Shown: piece by piece, positions 6,441 to 13,848 of the stretch | Numbering within the stretch: position 1 is the first letter of the stretch | Layout of the letters: the number at the start of each line of letters is the position of its first letter | Source of the DNA: DAOUMU01 sp034409055 | GTDB lineage: Bacteria; Chloroflexota; Anaerolineae; 4572-78; J111 | Length of the DNA: 13,848 nt | Reading direction: 5' to 3' | NCBI GenBank assembly: GCA_034409055.1 | Contig: DAOUMU010000547.1 | Location: 1 to 13,848 of the forward strand | Notes under the pieces: generated by a model | Told to the model about the DNA's origin: nothing | The model's database searches: none | Seen by the model: the letters and a program-made list of their open reading frames with translations, nothing else | Program-made: the position numbers and the translations under genes

Positions 6441-6470
6441 AAAAAACCTCGCCCGTAAAAGGGCGAGGTT
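6441..6470 (-). terminator. Intrinsic terminator of the serS T-box
   Basis: The arms AACCTCGCCC and GGGCGAGGTT (10 bp, loop TTTTAC) are followed on the minus strand by a run of T. The 5' arm lies right after the TGGCACCGCG T-box sequence, which competes for it in the antiterminator form. Confidence 0.93.
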
Positions 6471-6556
6471 ATCTCGCGGTGCCACCTTTTTTCGCCAAGG
6501 CCTTATCTAAGCATTGGAAAAAAGCCCGACCCGTGTTATGGTTAGGCCAAAGTAAG

Positions 6557-6609
6557 CTCGTGTTCCGTGTTGCGCGTTTCTTTCATCATTACGTACCACG
6601 CGCAACACG
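6557..6609. repeat. Dispersed CGTGTTGCG repeat with inverted copy inside the T-box leader
   Basis: CGTGTTGCGCG at 6566-6576 faces a perfect 11-bp inverted copy at 6599-6609 across 22 bp. In addition, 6557-6574 matches 13811-13828, just after the HD gene, at 17 of 18 positions. The element therefore occurs twice in the window. Here it adds an extra hairpin between the T-box sensing stems and the antiterminator. Confidence 0.75.
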
Positions 6610-6838
6610 TACGCTTCTCAGGCAACAACTGTTCCGTACAACCATGTACCAGTCGGCGTATTTTTGCCACGTATGCCTTGGCAATCTCTACTGCGCGATA
6701 ACGGGCGCACCCGGAGCGACTCATCGCCGCCAGCTCAGGAGTGGAATTCAGCAAATCCTTCGAGCGCCTCGCACCAACCGGCGCTTCTCTGAAACCGGGG
6801 TAGTTGCTTACTTTTCCCCGTCACAGCCGTTAAAAGAC

Positions 6839-6866
6839 ATTATAACATGAAGATTGAATTTTGCAA
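6839..6866 (-). promoter_or_regulatory. Sigma-70 promoter of the serS T-box transcript
   Basis: On the minus strand, -35 TTGCAA (6861-6866), a 16-bp spacer and -10 TATAAT (6839-6844) place the start near 6832, right at the 5' end of the T-box stem I. It sits only a few bases after the stop of the upstream FG-GAP gene, with no terminator visible between them. Confidence 0.75.
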
Positions 6867-6870
6867 CCGT

Positions 6871-9800
6871 TCAATCAGCGTATCTTGGGGGCAAACCCTC
6901 ACTTGACAACATCTCAGTCCCGCTGGTCGATGACATCACCGGCTCAGCCAGACTCTGGATCACGAACGTGCTGGTGATATTGTTATAAGTCCCACCGGTC
7001 ATTTCGTGGTCCTCCAATACGCCTCCGTAGGTAACGCCCGGCGTGAGGTTGACCGAGTCCACCTGGGCGTAAATTGGAGCCACCAATGGTGTTGAAAAAT
7101 GACTGAATTCGGGTTTGTAGTAAGCATCATTGATGGTCAAAGTGATAGCCTGGCCTGGTGCTATCGGCAAGGCCGAACCACCCTTGATTCCCCAAACCAA
7201 CCCCTGGCTGCCGAGATTATGCCAATGCTGGTTAACCCCGGTCGGCGGAGTGGTGGGCTTGATATAAACATCCACCCAAAAGGCATCAACTACCGGTCCA
7301 TTACCCTGGTTTTTGATAATCACTGTTACAGTGTTGTTGGTGGCGATCAATCGCTCTACCACCAGATCCGGGGCAGTTTTGATGCCTTTGAGAACAAGGG
7401 GGAGGTAGACCGTGCTACTACGAGGTTGCAGCGGCCTGTCGGACAGGTTGACCACGAAGGGCAGGGGGGCCATTCCGCCGTAGGCTGGGTCGGTACTGGT
7501 GCAGGTGTGGGTGATAGTGCCGGTGTGGGCGCCTTCGGTCACCCCATCATCGATGGCCGTCACCGTTACAGTTTGGGGCTGGTTCCAATTGAGAGCGGTA
7601 AAGAGCAATAGATTGGGCGCCACGTTGGTCTGCCCGTCCGTAACCAGCGTGCCGGTCACGGAAGCAGTGGGCCGGGTCTTGAGCAAAACCTGATAGGTCT
7701 TAGTGGCTCCCTCAGTCACGTGCAAACCGCTGGCCGGAATCAGACTCAAACCGGGCGTGTCGTTGTCGGCGATGCTCAACACAGCGCTGGCAGTGAGTAG
7801 AGCTGCCCCGCTGGGGTTGCTGAGGGTCAGGTTGAGGTCTTCAGTTGGTTCAGCGATATTATCGTCGGTGATCGGCACAGTGAAAGTCAGGGCAGTGGTG
7901 CCGGGGATAAAGGTCAAGGTACCGTTGACTGCCTGGTAATCCCCAGAGGGACCGGACAGGGCACTGCCGTTACTGGTAGCGTAATCAACGGTCGCGTTGG
8001 CCAATGCTGCCGGGTTGAGGGTGACGGTAATGATCGCTGTACCGGCGGCCTCGGCTATGCTGTAGGTGGTGCGGTCAAAGCCTAGCTTTGGCACGTTGAT
8101 CGTCACCGGCACGGGCAGCGTGATGTTGTTGGCGGAGTTGGCATCGGTAGAAGAGGTGGTAGTGATGGTGGCCGTGTTGAAAAAGATGGTGTCGCTGCTC
8201 AGAGTCGAACTGACTTTGCCGGTGATGGTGATGGTTCCGCTCTCGTTCTGAGCCAGGTCTTGAACGTCCCAGGTATAGGTCGTTCCGCCTCGAGGGGTGA
8301 GGGTTGCACCGGTACTGGTGCTGGTAACGTTGGTCAGGGTGATAGGCACCTCGTCGGTGATGACCACGCCCGTGGCTATGTCGCTACCCACGTTGGCGAA
8401 GGCCAGGGTGTAGGTAATGGTCTGGCCGGGTTGGGCGATGGCAGGAGTGACCGTTTTGGCAATGGCCAAATCAGGTCGAGGCGGTATCCCGACTCGCAAA
8501 TCGGCTTCCAGAGACTGACCCAGCAAGCGCCGCCAGGGACCGTGGACTGGCCTGGGCGGTGGGGTGATACCAGGCTGGGTAACAGTGAAGGGGGCGTAGA
8601 GTACCCGTGCGCGCCAACGGTAAAGGGCATTATCCATCAAGCCGGTGAGAGTCTCATTTAGGCTGACTCCTCCAGCGGTAGCGGTCACATCGGTCCAGGT
8701 GGCCGAGGTATGGTCGATACAGGAGGCATGACCAAAAGGGACGCCGGGTGGACAGGCCTGCACCTGCAGTTTGACCCGCTGCCGACCCGGGGGACTGGTG
8801 GCCGTCATCTGCACCTGAAATTGGCTGAGATGATGGGATAAACCCCAAGGTTGCACTAATATGCCGCTGCCATCGCCACGGGCCTGACGGCTGAGGACCG
8901 GTCGTCCCTCAGAGCCTCCGTTGCCGTAGTAGACAAAGGCTGTCCCTTCATCTATCTGTCCCTTGTCATACAAAGGAGCCCCAACAATGACATCGGCAAA
9001 GCCATCCCCATTTACATCCCCGGCCCCAGCGACACTGGTACCCAGTTGAGCATTCCCCTGGTTACTTTCGAGGGTAGTGGGAGCAGGACTGACTCCACCC
9101 GCCGAGCCGTAGTAGATAAAGGCTGCCCCTTCATCTATTTGTCCATTGTCATACGTCCAAGCTCCAACGATGATATCGGCATAGCCATCGCCGTTCACAT
9201 CCCCGGCTCCGGCCAAACTTCGGCTCAGTGAGGCATATGCTTGGTCGCTTTCGAGGAAAGTAGCCACGGTAGAGCTAATCCCGGCGGCCGAGCCATGGTA
9301 GATAAAGGCTGCTCCTTCATCTATTTGTCCATTATCATACCGATAAGCCCCAACAATAACATCGGCGTAGCCATCCCCATTCACATCCCCCGCCCCGGCT
9401 ACATTATGGCCCAGTCGGGCATACGCTTGATCGCATTCGAAGGTGGTAGCGGTAGTGGGATTAACCCCACTTGCCGAACCGTGGTAAACAAAGGCTGCTC
9501 CTTCATCCGTCTGGCCATTGTCATACAAATAGGCTCCGACAATGACGTCGGCATAACCATCGCCGTTCACATCTCCCGCCCCGGCCACAGCAGCACCCAG
9601 TCCGGCATATGCCTGATTACTTTCGACGGTAGTAGCAGCGGTAGGGCTGACCCCGCCGGCTGAGCCAGGATAGACAAAAGCCACTCCCTCATTCGTCTGT
9701 CCGTTATCATACAAATAAGCTCCGACAATAACATCGGCGTAGCCATCCCCGTTTACATCTCCCGCCCCGGCTACACTATAGCCCAGCCGGGCATCCGCTT

Positions 9801-12324
9801 GGTTGTTTTCGAGGGTGGTAGCGGCGACAGGATTGACCCCACTCGCTGAACCGTGATAGACAAAGGCTGCCCCTTCATCTATTTGTCCATTGTCATAAAA
9901 ATGAGCTCCGACAATGACATCGGCATAGCCATCGCCGTTCACATCCCCGGCCCCGGCCACACTATCGCCAAATTGGGCATTCGCCTGGTTACTTTCGAAG
10001 GTGGTAGCGGGAGCAGGGCTGATCCCAGCCGCCGAGCTATGGTAGACAAAGGCTGCCCCTTCATCGGTCTGGCCATTGTCATACAAGTAGGCTCCGACAA
10101 TAACATCGGCGTAGCCATCCCCATTCACATCCCCCGCCCCGGCTACACTATAGCCAAATTGGGCATTCGCCTGGTTGCTTTCGAGGGTGGCAGTAGCAGT
10201 GGCACTGACCCCGACCGCCGAGCCGTGGTAGACAAAGGCCGCTCCTTCATCGGTCTGACCGTTTTCATAATAAGGAGCCCCGACAATCACATCGGCAAAA
10301 CCATCGTCATTTACGTCCCCCGCTCCGGCCACACTATAGCCCAGATAGGCACTCGCCTGATTGCTTTCAAGGATCGTGGCAGCAGTAAGACTGACCCCGG
10401 CCGCCGAACCGTGGTGAACAAAGGCCACTCCTTCAGCTACCGACCCATTGTCATACAAAGGAGCCCCGACAATCACATCGGCATAGCCATCCCCGTTCAC
10501 ATCTCCGACCCCGGCTACACTATGACCCAGTCGGGCGTACGCTTGATCGCTTTCGAAAGTGGTAGCGGGAGTAGGGCTGACCCCACTCGCCGAGCCGTGG
10601 TAGACAAAGGCTGCCCCTTCATTCTCCTCTCCATTATCATAAGACCAAGCCCCGACAATCACATCAGCATAGCCATCCCCATTCACATCCCCGGCCCCGG
10701 CTACACTATCGCCCAACCAGGCCACTGCCTGGTTGCTTTCGAGGGTTGTGGCAGCGGTTGCACTGACCCCACTCGCCGAGCCGTGGTAGACAAAGGCTGC
10801 CCCTTCATCTATCTGACCGTTGTCATATTGATGAGCCCCGACAATGACATCGGCATAGCCATCCCCATTCACATCCCCGGCCCCGGCTACACTACCGCCC
10901 AGCCAGGCAAACGCCTGGTTACTTTCGATGGTGGTGACAGCGGTCGGGTTGACCCCACTGGTTGAGCCGTGGTAGACAAAGGCCGCTCCTTCACTTGACT
11001 GACCGTTGCTATATCCTCGAGCCCCGACAATGACATCGGCATAACCATCCCCGTTCACATCCCCGGCCCCGGCCACATAGCCTAAAGTAGCCCACCCCCG
11101 GTTGCCTTCGAAGATCGTGGCAGCGGTTGCACTGACCCCGGCCGCCGAACCGTGGTGAACAAAGGCCATTCCTTCATTGGTCTGCCCATTATCATAATAA
11201 GGAGCCCCGACAATGACATCGGCATAGCCATCCCCATTCACATCCCCGGCCCCGGCCACGCTCAGGCCCAGATAGGCTTCTATCTGGTTGCTTTCAAAAG
11301 TGGTGGCGGCGGTGGGGTTGATCCCACTTGCCGAGCCGTGATAGATAAAGACCATACCTTCATTCATCTGGCCATTGTCATACCAATAAGCCCCGACAAT
11401 GACATCGGCATAGCCATCCCCATTCACATCCCCGGCCCCGGCCACACTACAGCCTAGGAAAGCACCGTTTTGATCGATTTCCAGAATCGTATCGGGGGTG
11501 GCGGTCAGGATTGGATCAATGATCAGAGGGTAGACTGCGGTCTGATCAGTTACTACCAGTTGAATGTGGGCCGGGTCGAGTACTTGCAGGTGGGCCGGAA
11601 CAGGTCGTCCCAGAGCATCAATCACCTTCAGGCTGTCGTACTGGAGTTGCCGGCCCGGTTCGGTGATCAAAATCACCTGTTTCCCCACCAACCGGGCCTG
11701 GGCGTGCTCGACCGCCAGGCTCAAGACCAGGTCACCCGCGCCGGCCGGTCGTTCAGCCACCTCAAAGCCCTGCTCCAACCCTACCGGGCTGTTGAGATAC
11801 CACTCCACCAGTCCAGGCCGGGCAATGGTCACCCGGGTGCCCTGGCAGGTGACCTCACCCGCTGTCACCGATTGCATGGCTCTCCTACGTCCCCACTGCT
11901 CCAGGCGCAGTTCTAAAAGCAAGGGGCTAGCGGGAGCCGTCCGGTCTACCACCCGAATGCCGCTTGGCTCAAAGTAAGTGCGTAGATTGTGGGCCCGGTT
12001 GGGGGCTTGTAGACCTTGATCGGTCATACTGGCCTCATATTCCCGGGCAGCCAGGCTGCGTTGTACCTGGGTCAACCAGGCTTCACCCATTTCATCGTCA
12101 GCCAGGGAGTCGTCAGAAGGGGCCAAGGCCAGGTTGTCGACTCTCAGTGTCTCTGGGGCGATGGGTGACAAATTCGCCCTGTTCGGCTGAGCCAGGGTCA
12201 GGAAGGTCGATAGTAATATCATCATTATGATCCCGACCAGCCGTAAGTTGATCCGGTAGCTAAATGTTGTCCATTTTTCTGGATGTAGTTGATTGAAGCT
12301 CGAAATCGAATTTTGGTTTATCAT
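6871..12324 (-). CDS. Giant secreted FG-GAP / DUF11 / Calx-beta protein
   Basis: This is an 1817-aa secreted, probably surface or matrix protein. A hydrophobic segment at about residues 28-46 after a basic stretch acts as a signal. An N-terminal domain ending 'YPLIIDP' (about 60-275) is common before such propellers. Then come 14 tandem FG-GAP blades (about 285-1130, about 62 aa each) with core 'VAGAGDVNGDGYADVIVGA', whose DxNxDGxxD loops resemble integrin-type calcium sites. An Fn3-like segment (about 1130-1275) is followed by a DUF11 repeat (about 1283-1400), a Calx-beta domain (about 1412-1521), a related domain to about 1630, a 'VYLPLVLK' linker and a CARDB-like end. No LPXTG or C-terminal membrane segment is seen. 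The start at 12324 has only a distant AAGGAA. Ligand is unknown; adhesion or matrix binding is an inference. It is monocistronic and divergent from the M50 protease gene. Confidence 0.93.
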   Translation of the reverse strand: MINQNSISSFNQLHPEKWTTFSYRINLRLVGIIMMILLSTFLTLAQPNRANLSPIAPETLRVDNLALAPSDDSLADDEMGEAWLTQVQRSLAAREYEASMTDQGLQAPNRAHNLRTYFEPSGIRVVDRTAPASPLLLELRLEQWGRRRAMQSVTAGEVTCQGTRVTIARPGLVEWYLNSPVGLEQGFEVAERPAGAGDLVLSLAVEHAQARLVGKQVILITEPGRQLQYDSLKVIDALGRPVPAHLQVLDPAHIQLVVTDQTAVYPLIIDPILTATPDTILEIDQNGAFLGCSVAGAGDVNGDGYADVIVGAYWYDNGQMNEGMVFIYHGSASGINPTAATTFESNQIEAYLGLSVAGAGDVNGDGYADVIVGAPYYDNGQTNEGMAFVHHGSAAGVSATAATIFEGNRGWATLGYVAGAGDVNGDGYADVIVGARGYSNGQSSEGAAFVYHGSTSGVNPTAVTTIESNQAFAWLGGSVAGAGDVNGDGYADVIVGAHQYDNGQIDEGAAFVYHGSASGVSATAATTLESNQAVAWLGDSVAGAGDVNGDGYADVIVGAWSYDNGEENEGAAFVYHGSASGVSPTPATTFESDQAYARLGHSVAGVGDVNGDGYADVIVGAPLYDNGSVAEGVAFVHHGSAAGVSLTAATILESNQASAYLGYSVAGAGDVNDDGFADVIVGAPYYENGQTDEGAAFVYHGSAVGVSATATATLESNQANAQFGYSVAGAGDVNGDGYADVIVGAYLYDNGQTDEGAAFVYHSSAAGISPAPATTFESNQANAQFGDSVAGAGDVNGDGYADVIVGAHFYDNGQIDEGAAFVYHGSASGVNPVAATTLENNQADARLGYSVAGAGDVNGDGYADVIVGAYLYDNGQTNEGVAFVYPGSAGGVSPTAATTVESNQAYAGLGAAVAGAGDVNGDGYADVIVGAYLYDNGQTDEGAAFVYHGSASGVNPTTATTFECDQAYARLGHNVAGAGDVNGDGYADVIVGAYRYDNGQIDEGAAFIYHGSAAGISSTVATFLESDQAYASLSRSLAGAGDVNGDGYADIIVGAWTYDNGQIDEGAAFIYYGSAGGVSPAPTTLESNQGNAQLGTSVAGAGDVNGDGFADVIVGAPLYDKGQIDEGTAFVYYGNGGSEGRPVLSRQARGDGSGILVQPWGLSHHLSQFQVQMTATSPPGRQRVKLQVQACPPGVPFGHASCIDHTSATWTDVTATAGGVSLNETLTGLMDNALYRWRARVLYAPFTVTQPGITPPPRPVHGPWRRLLGQSLEADLRVGIPPRPDLAIAKTVTPAIAQPGQTITYTLAFANVGSDIATGVVITDEVPITLTNVTSTSTGATLTPRGGTTYTWDVQDLAQNESGTITITGKVSSTLSSDTIFFNTATITTTSSTDANSANNITLPVPVTINVPKLGFDRTTYSIAEAAGTAIITVTLNPAALANATVDYATSNGSALSGPSGDYQAVNGTLTFIPGTTALTFTVPITDDNIAEPTEDLNLTLSNPSGAALLTASAVLSIADNDTPGLSLIPASGLHVTEGATKTYQVLLKTRPTASVTGTLVTDGQTNVAPNLLLFTALNWNQPQTVTVTAIDDGVTEGAHTGTITHTCTSTDPAYGGMAPLPFVVNLSDRPLQPRSSTVYLPLVLKGIKTAPDLVVERLIATNNTVTVIIKNQGNGPVVDAFWVDVYIKPTTPPTGVNQHWHNLGSQGLVWGIKGGSALPIAPGQAITLTINDAYYKPEFSHFSTPLVAPIYAQVDSVNLTPGVTYGGVLEDHEMTGGTYNNITSTFVIQSLAEPVMSSTSGTEMLSSEGLPPRYAD
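8925..11480 (-). repeat. Array of 14 FG-GAP units conserved at DNA level (period about 186 bp)
   Basis: The DNA encoding the 14 blades recurs every 183-186 bp (average about 185.5 bp between the first core near 11413 and the last near 9001). Several units share long identical nucleotide runs, for example those around 10840, 11215 and 11398 over more than 40 bp. Unit 3 is one residue short ('LGYVAG' instead of 'LGxSVAG'). Such identity suggests recent duplication or gene conversion. It also creates long stop-free frames on the opposite strand, which are artefacts. Confidence 0.9.
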
Positions 12325-12356
12325 CTGATGCTGATTTTCCTTGTGTTAAATTTTAA

Positions 12357-12417
12357 GCCGATTACTGTACTACAGTTTTGTAGATTTGTCTAATAGTTCT
12401 TCAATTTCGTAATCGGC
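12357..12417. promoter_or_regulatory. Inverted repeat in the divergent control region
   Basis: GCCGATTAC (12357-12365) and GTAATCGGC (12409-12417) are perfect 9-bp inverted copies with 43 bp between them. A further small palindrome CTGTA-C-TACAG lies at 12365-12375. The right arm overlaps the -35 zone of the M50 promoter; the left arm overlaps the possible -10 of the FG-GAP gene. A regulator binding both arms is possible but not shown. Confidence 0.45.
12364..12392 (-). promoter_or_regulatory. Weak candidate promoter of the FG-GAP gene
   Basis: On the minus strand, TAGACA (12387-12392), a 17-bp spacer and TACAGT (12364-12369) lie about 40 bp before the start codon. Both hexamers differ from consensus, so this is only the best candidate seen. 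Confidence 0.25.
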
Positions 12418-12434
12418 CTGGGGCGTGCTATAAT
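12406..12434 (+). promoter_or_regulatory. Extended -10 promoter of the M50-HD operon
   Basis: TGCTATAAT (12426-12434) is a textbook extended -10 element, about 30 bp before the ATG at 12465. The -35 position 17 bp upstream (TTCGTA, 12406-12411) is weak, as often with extended -10 promoters. Confidence 0.65.
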
Positions 12435-12464
12435 GACCGCACCATTCTTAAGAGATATGTTATT

Positions 12465-13217
12465 ATGAGAGCACAATATTATTACGAACCACCTCCGTCC
12501 CCCGGCTCCAACTGGCTTGAGCGCTTGAAAGAGCCGCCGTTAAGCTACCTGGCTATTTTTATAGGCATTGCCTTAGCCTTGTATCTTGTCGTCAGATTTC
12601 CGAATGATTACGGGGCCAAAATTTTGATCTTGTTGATCGCCTTTCCCATCCACGAGTTGGCCCATGCCTTGACCGCTTTTCAATTGGGTGATCCGACTCC
12701 AAAGTATGATGGTCGCTTGACTCTGAATCCTTTTGCCCATTTAGACCTGATTGGCTCGATCCTGATCATGGTTGCTTTTCTGGGCTGGGCCAAGCCGGTT
12801 CGCTTTAATCCAAATGCTTTGCGTACCAACCCCCGCACCGGGGCGATGATTGTGGCCGCTGCCGGCCCCCTCTCTAACCTGGTTCTGGCTACCCTGATGG
12901 CCATATTTTGGCGGGGGGCCGGCCCGGCCCTGGCCGTTGTGGGTTTGCCCGACTGGTTTGAGACTTTATTTTTTACGTTTGCCTTTATTAATGTGGCCCT
13001 GTTCTTTTTTAACCTGATCCCATTGGCCCCCCTGGATGGCTTTACCGTGCTGCGAGGGCTTTTGCCCTATCATCTGGCCTATCAACTGGATAAAATCCAG
13101 CGCTTCAGCTTTTTAATTTTTATCGTGCTGTTTATCTTTAGCCGCCAGATACCGATTTTTAGCTGGTTAATCTTTGGACCGGCCATCACCGTTACCAGGT
13201 TGTTGTTTAGTCTATGA
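12465..13217 (+). CDS. Site-2 protease family (M50) membrane metalloprotease
   Basis: The 250-aa polytopic membrane protein has the M50 zinc site inside the membrane: 'HELAH' at residues 63-67 (H63, E64, H67) and the distal 'NLIPLAPLDG' (N183 to D191-G192) supplying the third ligand, as in the compact S2P-like proteases. Roughly six hydrophobic segments are visible (about 26-44, 50-70, 92-108, 127-150, 165-190, 213-248). A proline-rich cytosolic N-terminus precedes the first one. There is no PDZ or CBS domain, matching the short YwhC/Rip-like group. Such enzymes cut membrane-embedded substrates such as anti-sigma factors; the substrate here is unknown. ATG at 12465 has only a weak AGAG upstream. 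The HD-domain gene overlaps its stop by ATGA, implying translational coupling. Confidence 0.93.
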   Translation: MRAQYYYEPPPSPGSNWLERLKEPPLSYLAIFIGIALALYLVVRFPNDYGAKILILLIAFPIHELAHALTAFQLGDPTPKYDGRLTLNPFAHLDLIGSILIMVAFLGWAKPVRFNPNALRTNPRTGAMIVAAAGPLSNLVLATLMAIFWRGAGPALAVVGLPDWFETLFFTFAFINVALFFFNLIPLAPLDGFTVLRGLLPYHLAYQLDKIQRFSFLIFIVLFIFSRQIPIFSWLIFGPAITVTRLLFSL

Positions 13218-13810
13218 GTGGTCCTGGTTCGATGGCTTCGCCAAAAACAACGCATCCGGCCCTATATCGAGCCTCCCAGTTTTTCGTCGCTGTCAAAGCC
13301 AGTCTGCCGGCATGGGCCGGCGGCGTGAAAGGGGGGCTGACCGCCGTAGATCAAGCCCTGGTTACGTCGGTTTTGTCAACATCGGCTCAGCAGCACCTCT
13401 TTGCTCGGATGCCCCCCAACGACCAGCGGCACGCTCTGGCCGTGGCCGGTACGCTGCAACAAGCCGGTTACAACCATCGCGCCTTAATGCAGGCGGCCCT
13501 GTTGCACGATGCCGGTAAAAGTATGGGTCAGCCGATTATCCACCGGGTGCTTATCGTCCTGTTTGAGGCTTTCTGGCCGGCCGCCCTGCGCTGGCTATCA
13601 ACGCCCATTCGCTCCGTGAGTTGGTGGCGACGTCCGTTTGTGATTCACGCCCAACACCCGGCCATTGGGGCAGCCTGGGCAGAAGCGGCCCAGTGCGAGC
13701 CGCTGGCGGTCGAGCTGATTGCCAGACATCAAGATATCCTGGAGGCAGAGCCAACTGCGGCAGCAGATAAACTACTGGCCGCCTTGCAATGGGCGGATGA
13801 CTTGAATTGA
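13214..13810 (+). CDS. HD-domain phosphohydrolase-like protein
   Basis: The 198-aa soluble protein has the HD signature in order: 'RHALAVAGTL' (H73), 'LLHDAGK' (H98-D99), histidines in 'IHAQHPAIGA' (H145, H148), 'ARHQD' (H172) and a late Asp in 'WADDLN' (D195/D196). These are the usual metal-binding positions of HD-superfamily phosphohydrolases. It is short, lacks the extended HD-GYP motif, and the substrate is unknown. A tryptophan-rich segment (about 118-140) separates the HD pair from the later histidines. It starts in the ATGA overlap with the M50 gene, so both are one operon. A downstream start (M7) exists but the overlap favours 13214. Confidence 0.85.
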   Translation: MSGPGSMASPKTTHPALYRASQFFVAVKASLPAWAGGVKGGLTAVDQALVTSVLSTSAQQHLFARMPPNDQRHALAVAGTLQQAGYNHRALMQAALLHDAGKSMGQPIIHRVLIVLFEAFWPAALRWLSTPIRSVSWWRRPFVIHAQHPAIGAAWAEAAQCEPLAVELIARHQDILEAEPTAAADKLLAALQWADDLN

Positions 13811-13812
13811 CT

Positions 13813-13836
13813 CGTGTTGCGTGTTGCGTGTTGCGT
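13813..13836. repeat. CGTGTTG heptamer tandem repeat after the HD gene
   Basis: Three exact 7-bp units (CGTGTTG) plus CGT begin 3 bp after the HD stop codon. The stretch 13811-13828 matches the repeat in the serS T-box leader (6557-6574) at 17 of 18 positions. The window ends 12 bp later, so its full extent is unknown. Confidence 0.8.
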
Positions 13837-13848
13837 AAGGATAAACGC

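Larger units (their letters stand above)
6441..6832 (-). promoter_or_regulatory. T-box riboswitch (tRNA-Ser) of serS
   Basis: The minus-strand leader has the parts of a T-box. Stem I carries conserved GGGGAAAAGTA-, AGAGA- and GGTTGGTG-like elements. The specifier loop reads GAAT-TCC-ACTCCTGAGC, placing the specifier codon UCC (Ser) at 6743-6745. The antiterminator carries the T-box sequence TGGCACCGCG at 6475-6484. Its UGGC (6481-6484) pairs with a tRNA 3' end GCCA, fitting the discriminator G of tRNA-Ser. A terminator follows. Uncharged tRNA-Ser(GGA) would bind and stabilise the antiterminator, allowing serS transcription; charged tRNA would not. At about 390 nt the leader is longer than most, because foreign repeat sequence lies between the upstream stems and the antiterminator. 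The plus-strand ORF through this region is not a gene. Confidence 0.95.

Noticed and set aside
6479..6850. 123-codon + strand frame
   Set aside because: It runs antisense through the T-box leader and has no ribosome-binding site or recognisable product.
9853..10965. 370-codon open frame on the + strand opposite the FG-GAP gene (with similar ones at 9241-9663 and 11152-11457)
   Set aside because: It mirrors the 186-bp repeat array: the same short peptide recurs, there is no ribosome-binding site, and the sense strand encodes a coherent propeller.
8925..11480. Regular 186-bp repeats as a CRISPR-like array
   Set aside because: Units are continuous protein-coding FG-GAP blades, without short repeats and unique spacers.

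Overview
The window looks like chromosomal DNA of an uncultured Chloroflexota bacterium (Anaerolineae/Caldilineae-like). This is an inference. It rests on a serS gene behind a full T-box leader, a giant secreted FG-GAP/DUF11/Calx-beta protein carrying a 'VYLPLVLK' linker of the kind I associate with secreted Chloroflexota proteins, and many short 7-8 bp tandem repeats in the intergenic spacers. No 16S or other phylogenetic marker is present apart from serS.

Layout. (1) 1-838: a palindromic dispersed repeat, then a CGNR zinc-finger transcriptional regulator on the + strand. (2) 881-5005, all on the - strand: a scarred carAB locus. In transcription order it holds the last 36 codons of carA, a membrane-anchored beta-strand 'VP-repeat' protein starting 2 nt after the carA stop, an unknown 97-aa gene, a DNA methyltransferase, a PD-(D/E)XK restriction endonuclease, and a collapsed carB that keeps only its extreme N-terminus joined to part of its C-terminal MGS domain. 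The type II restriction-modification (R-M) pair and the 97-aa gene therefore sit between the two wrecked halves of a pyrimidine/arginine biosynthesis operon. (3) 5055-6866, - strand: serS with its promoter, a serine-specific T-box riboswitch (specifier UCC, acceptor-pairing UGGC) and its terminator. Short repeats have entered this leader and the region just upstream of the serS ribosome-binding site. (4) 6871-12324, - strand: an 1817-aa secreted protein with 14 FG-GAP blades, a DUF11 domain, Calx-beta-like domains and a CARDB-like C-terminus. (5) 12465-13810, + strand: a divergent two-gene operon encoding an M50 (site-2) membrane protease and an HD-domain protein, overlapping by ATGA.

How the parts relate: the T-box makes serS expression depend on uncharged tRNA-Ser. 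The R-M pair is a self-contained defence module with its own -10 element. The FG-GAP protein and the M50/HD pair share a 140-bp divergent control region with a 9-bp inverted repeat. The most unusual items are the fossil carA/carB pieces flanking the R-M module, the VP-repeat protein whose prolines keep one parity over about 170 residues, and the mobile short repeats inside the T-box leader.
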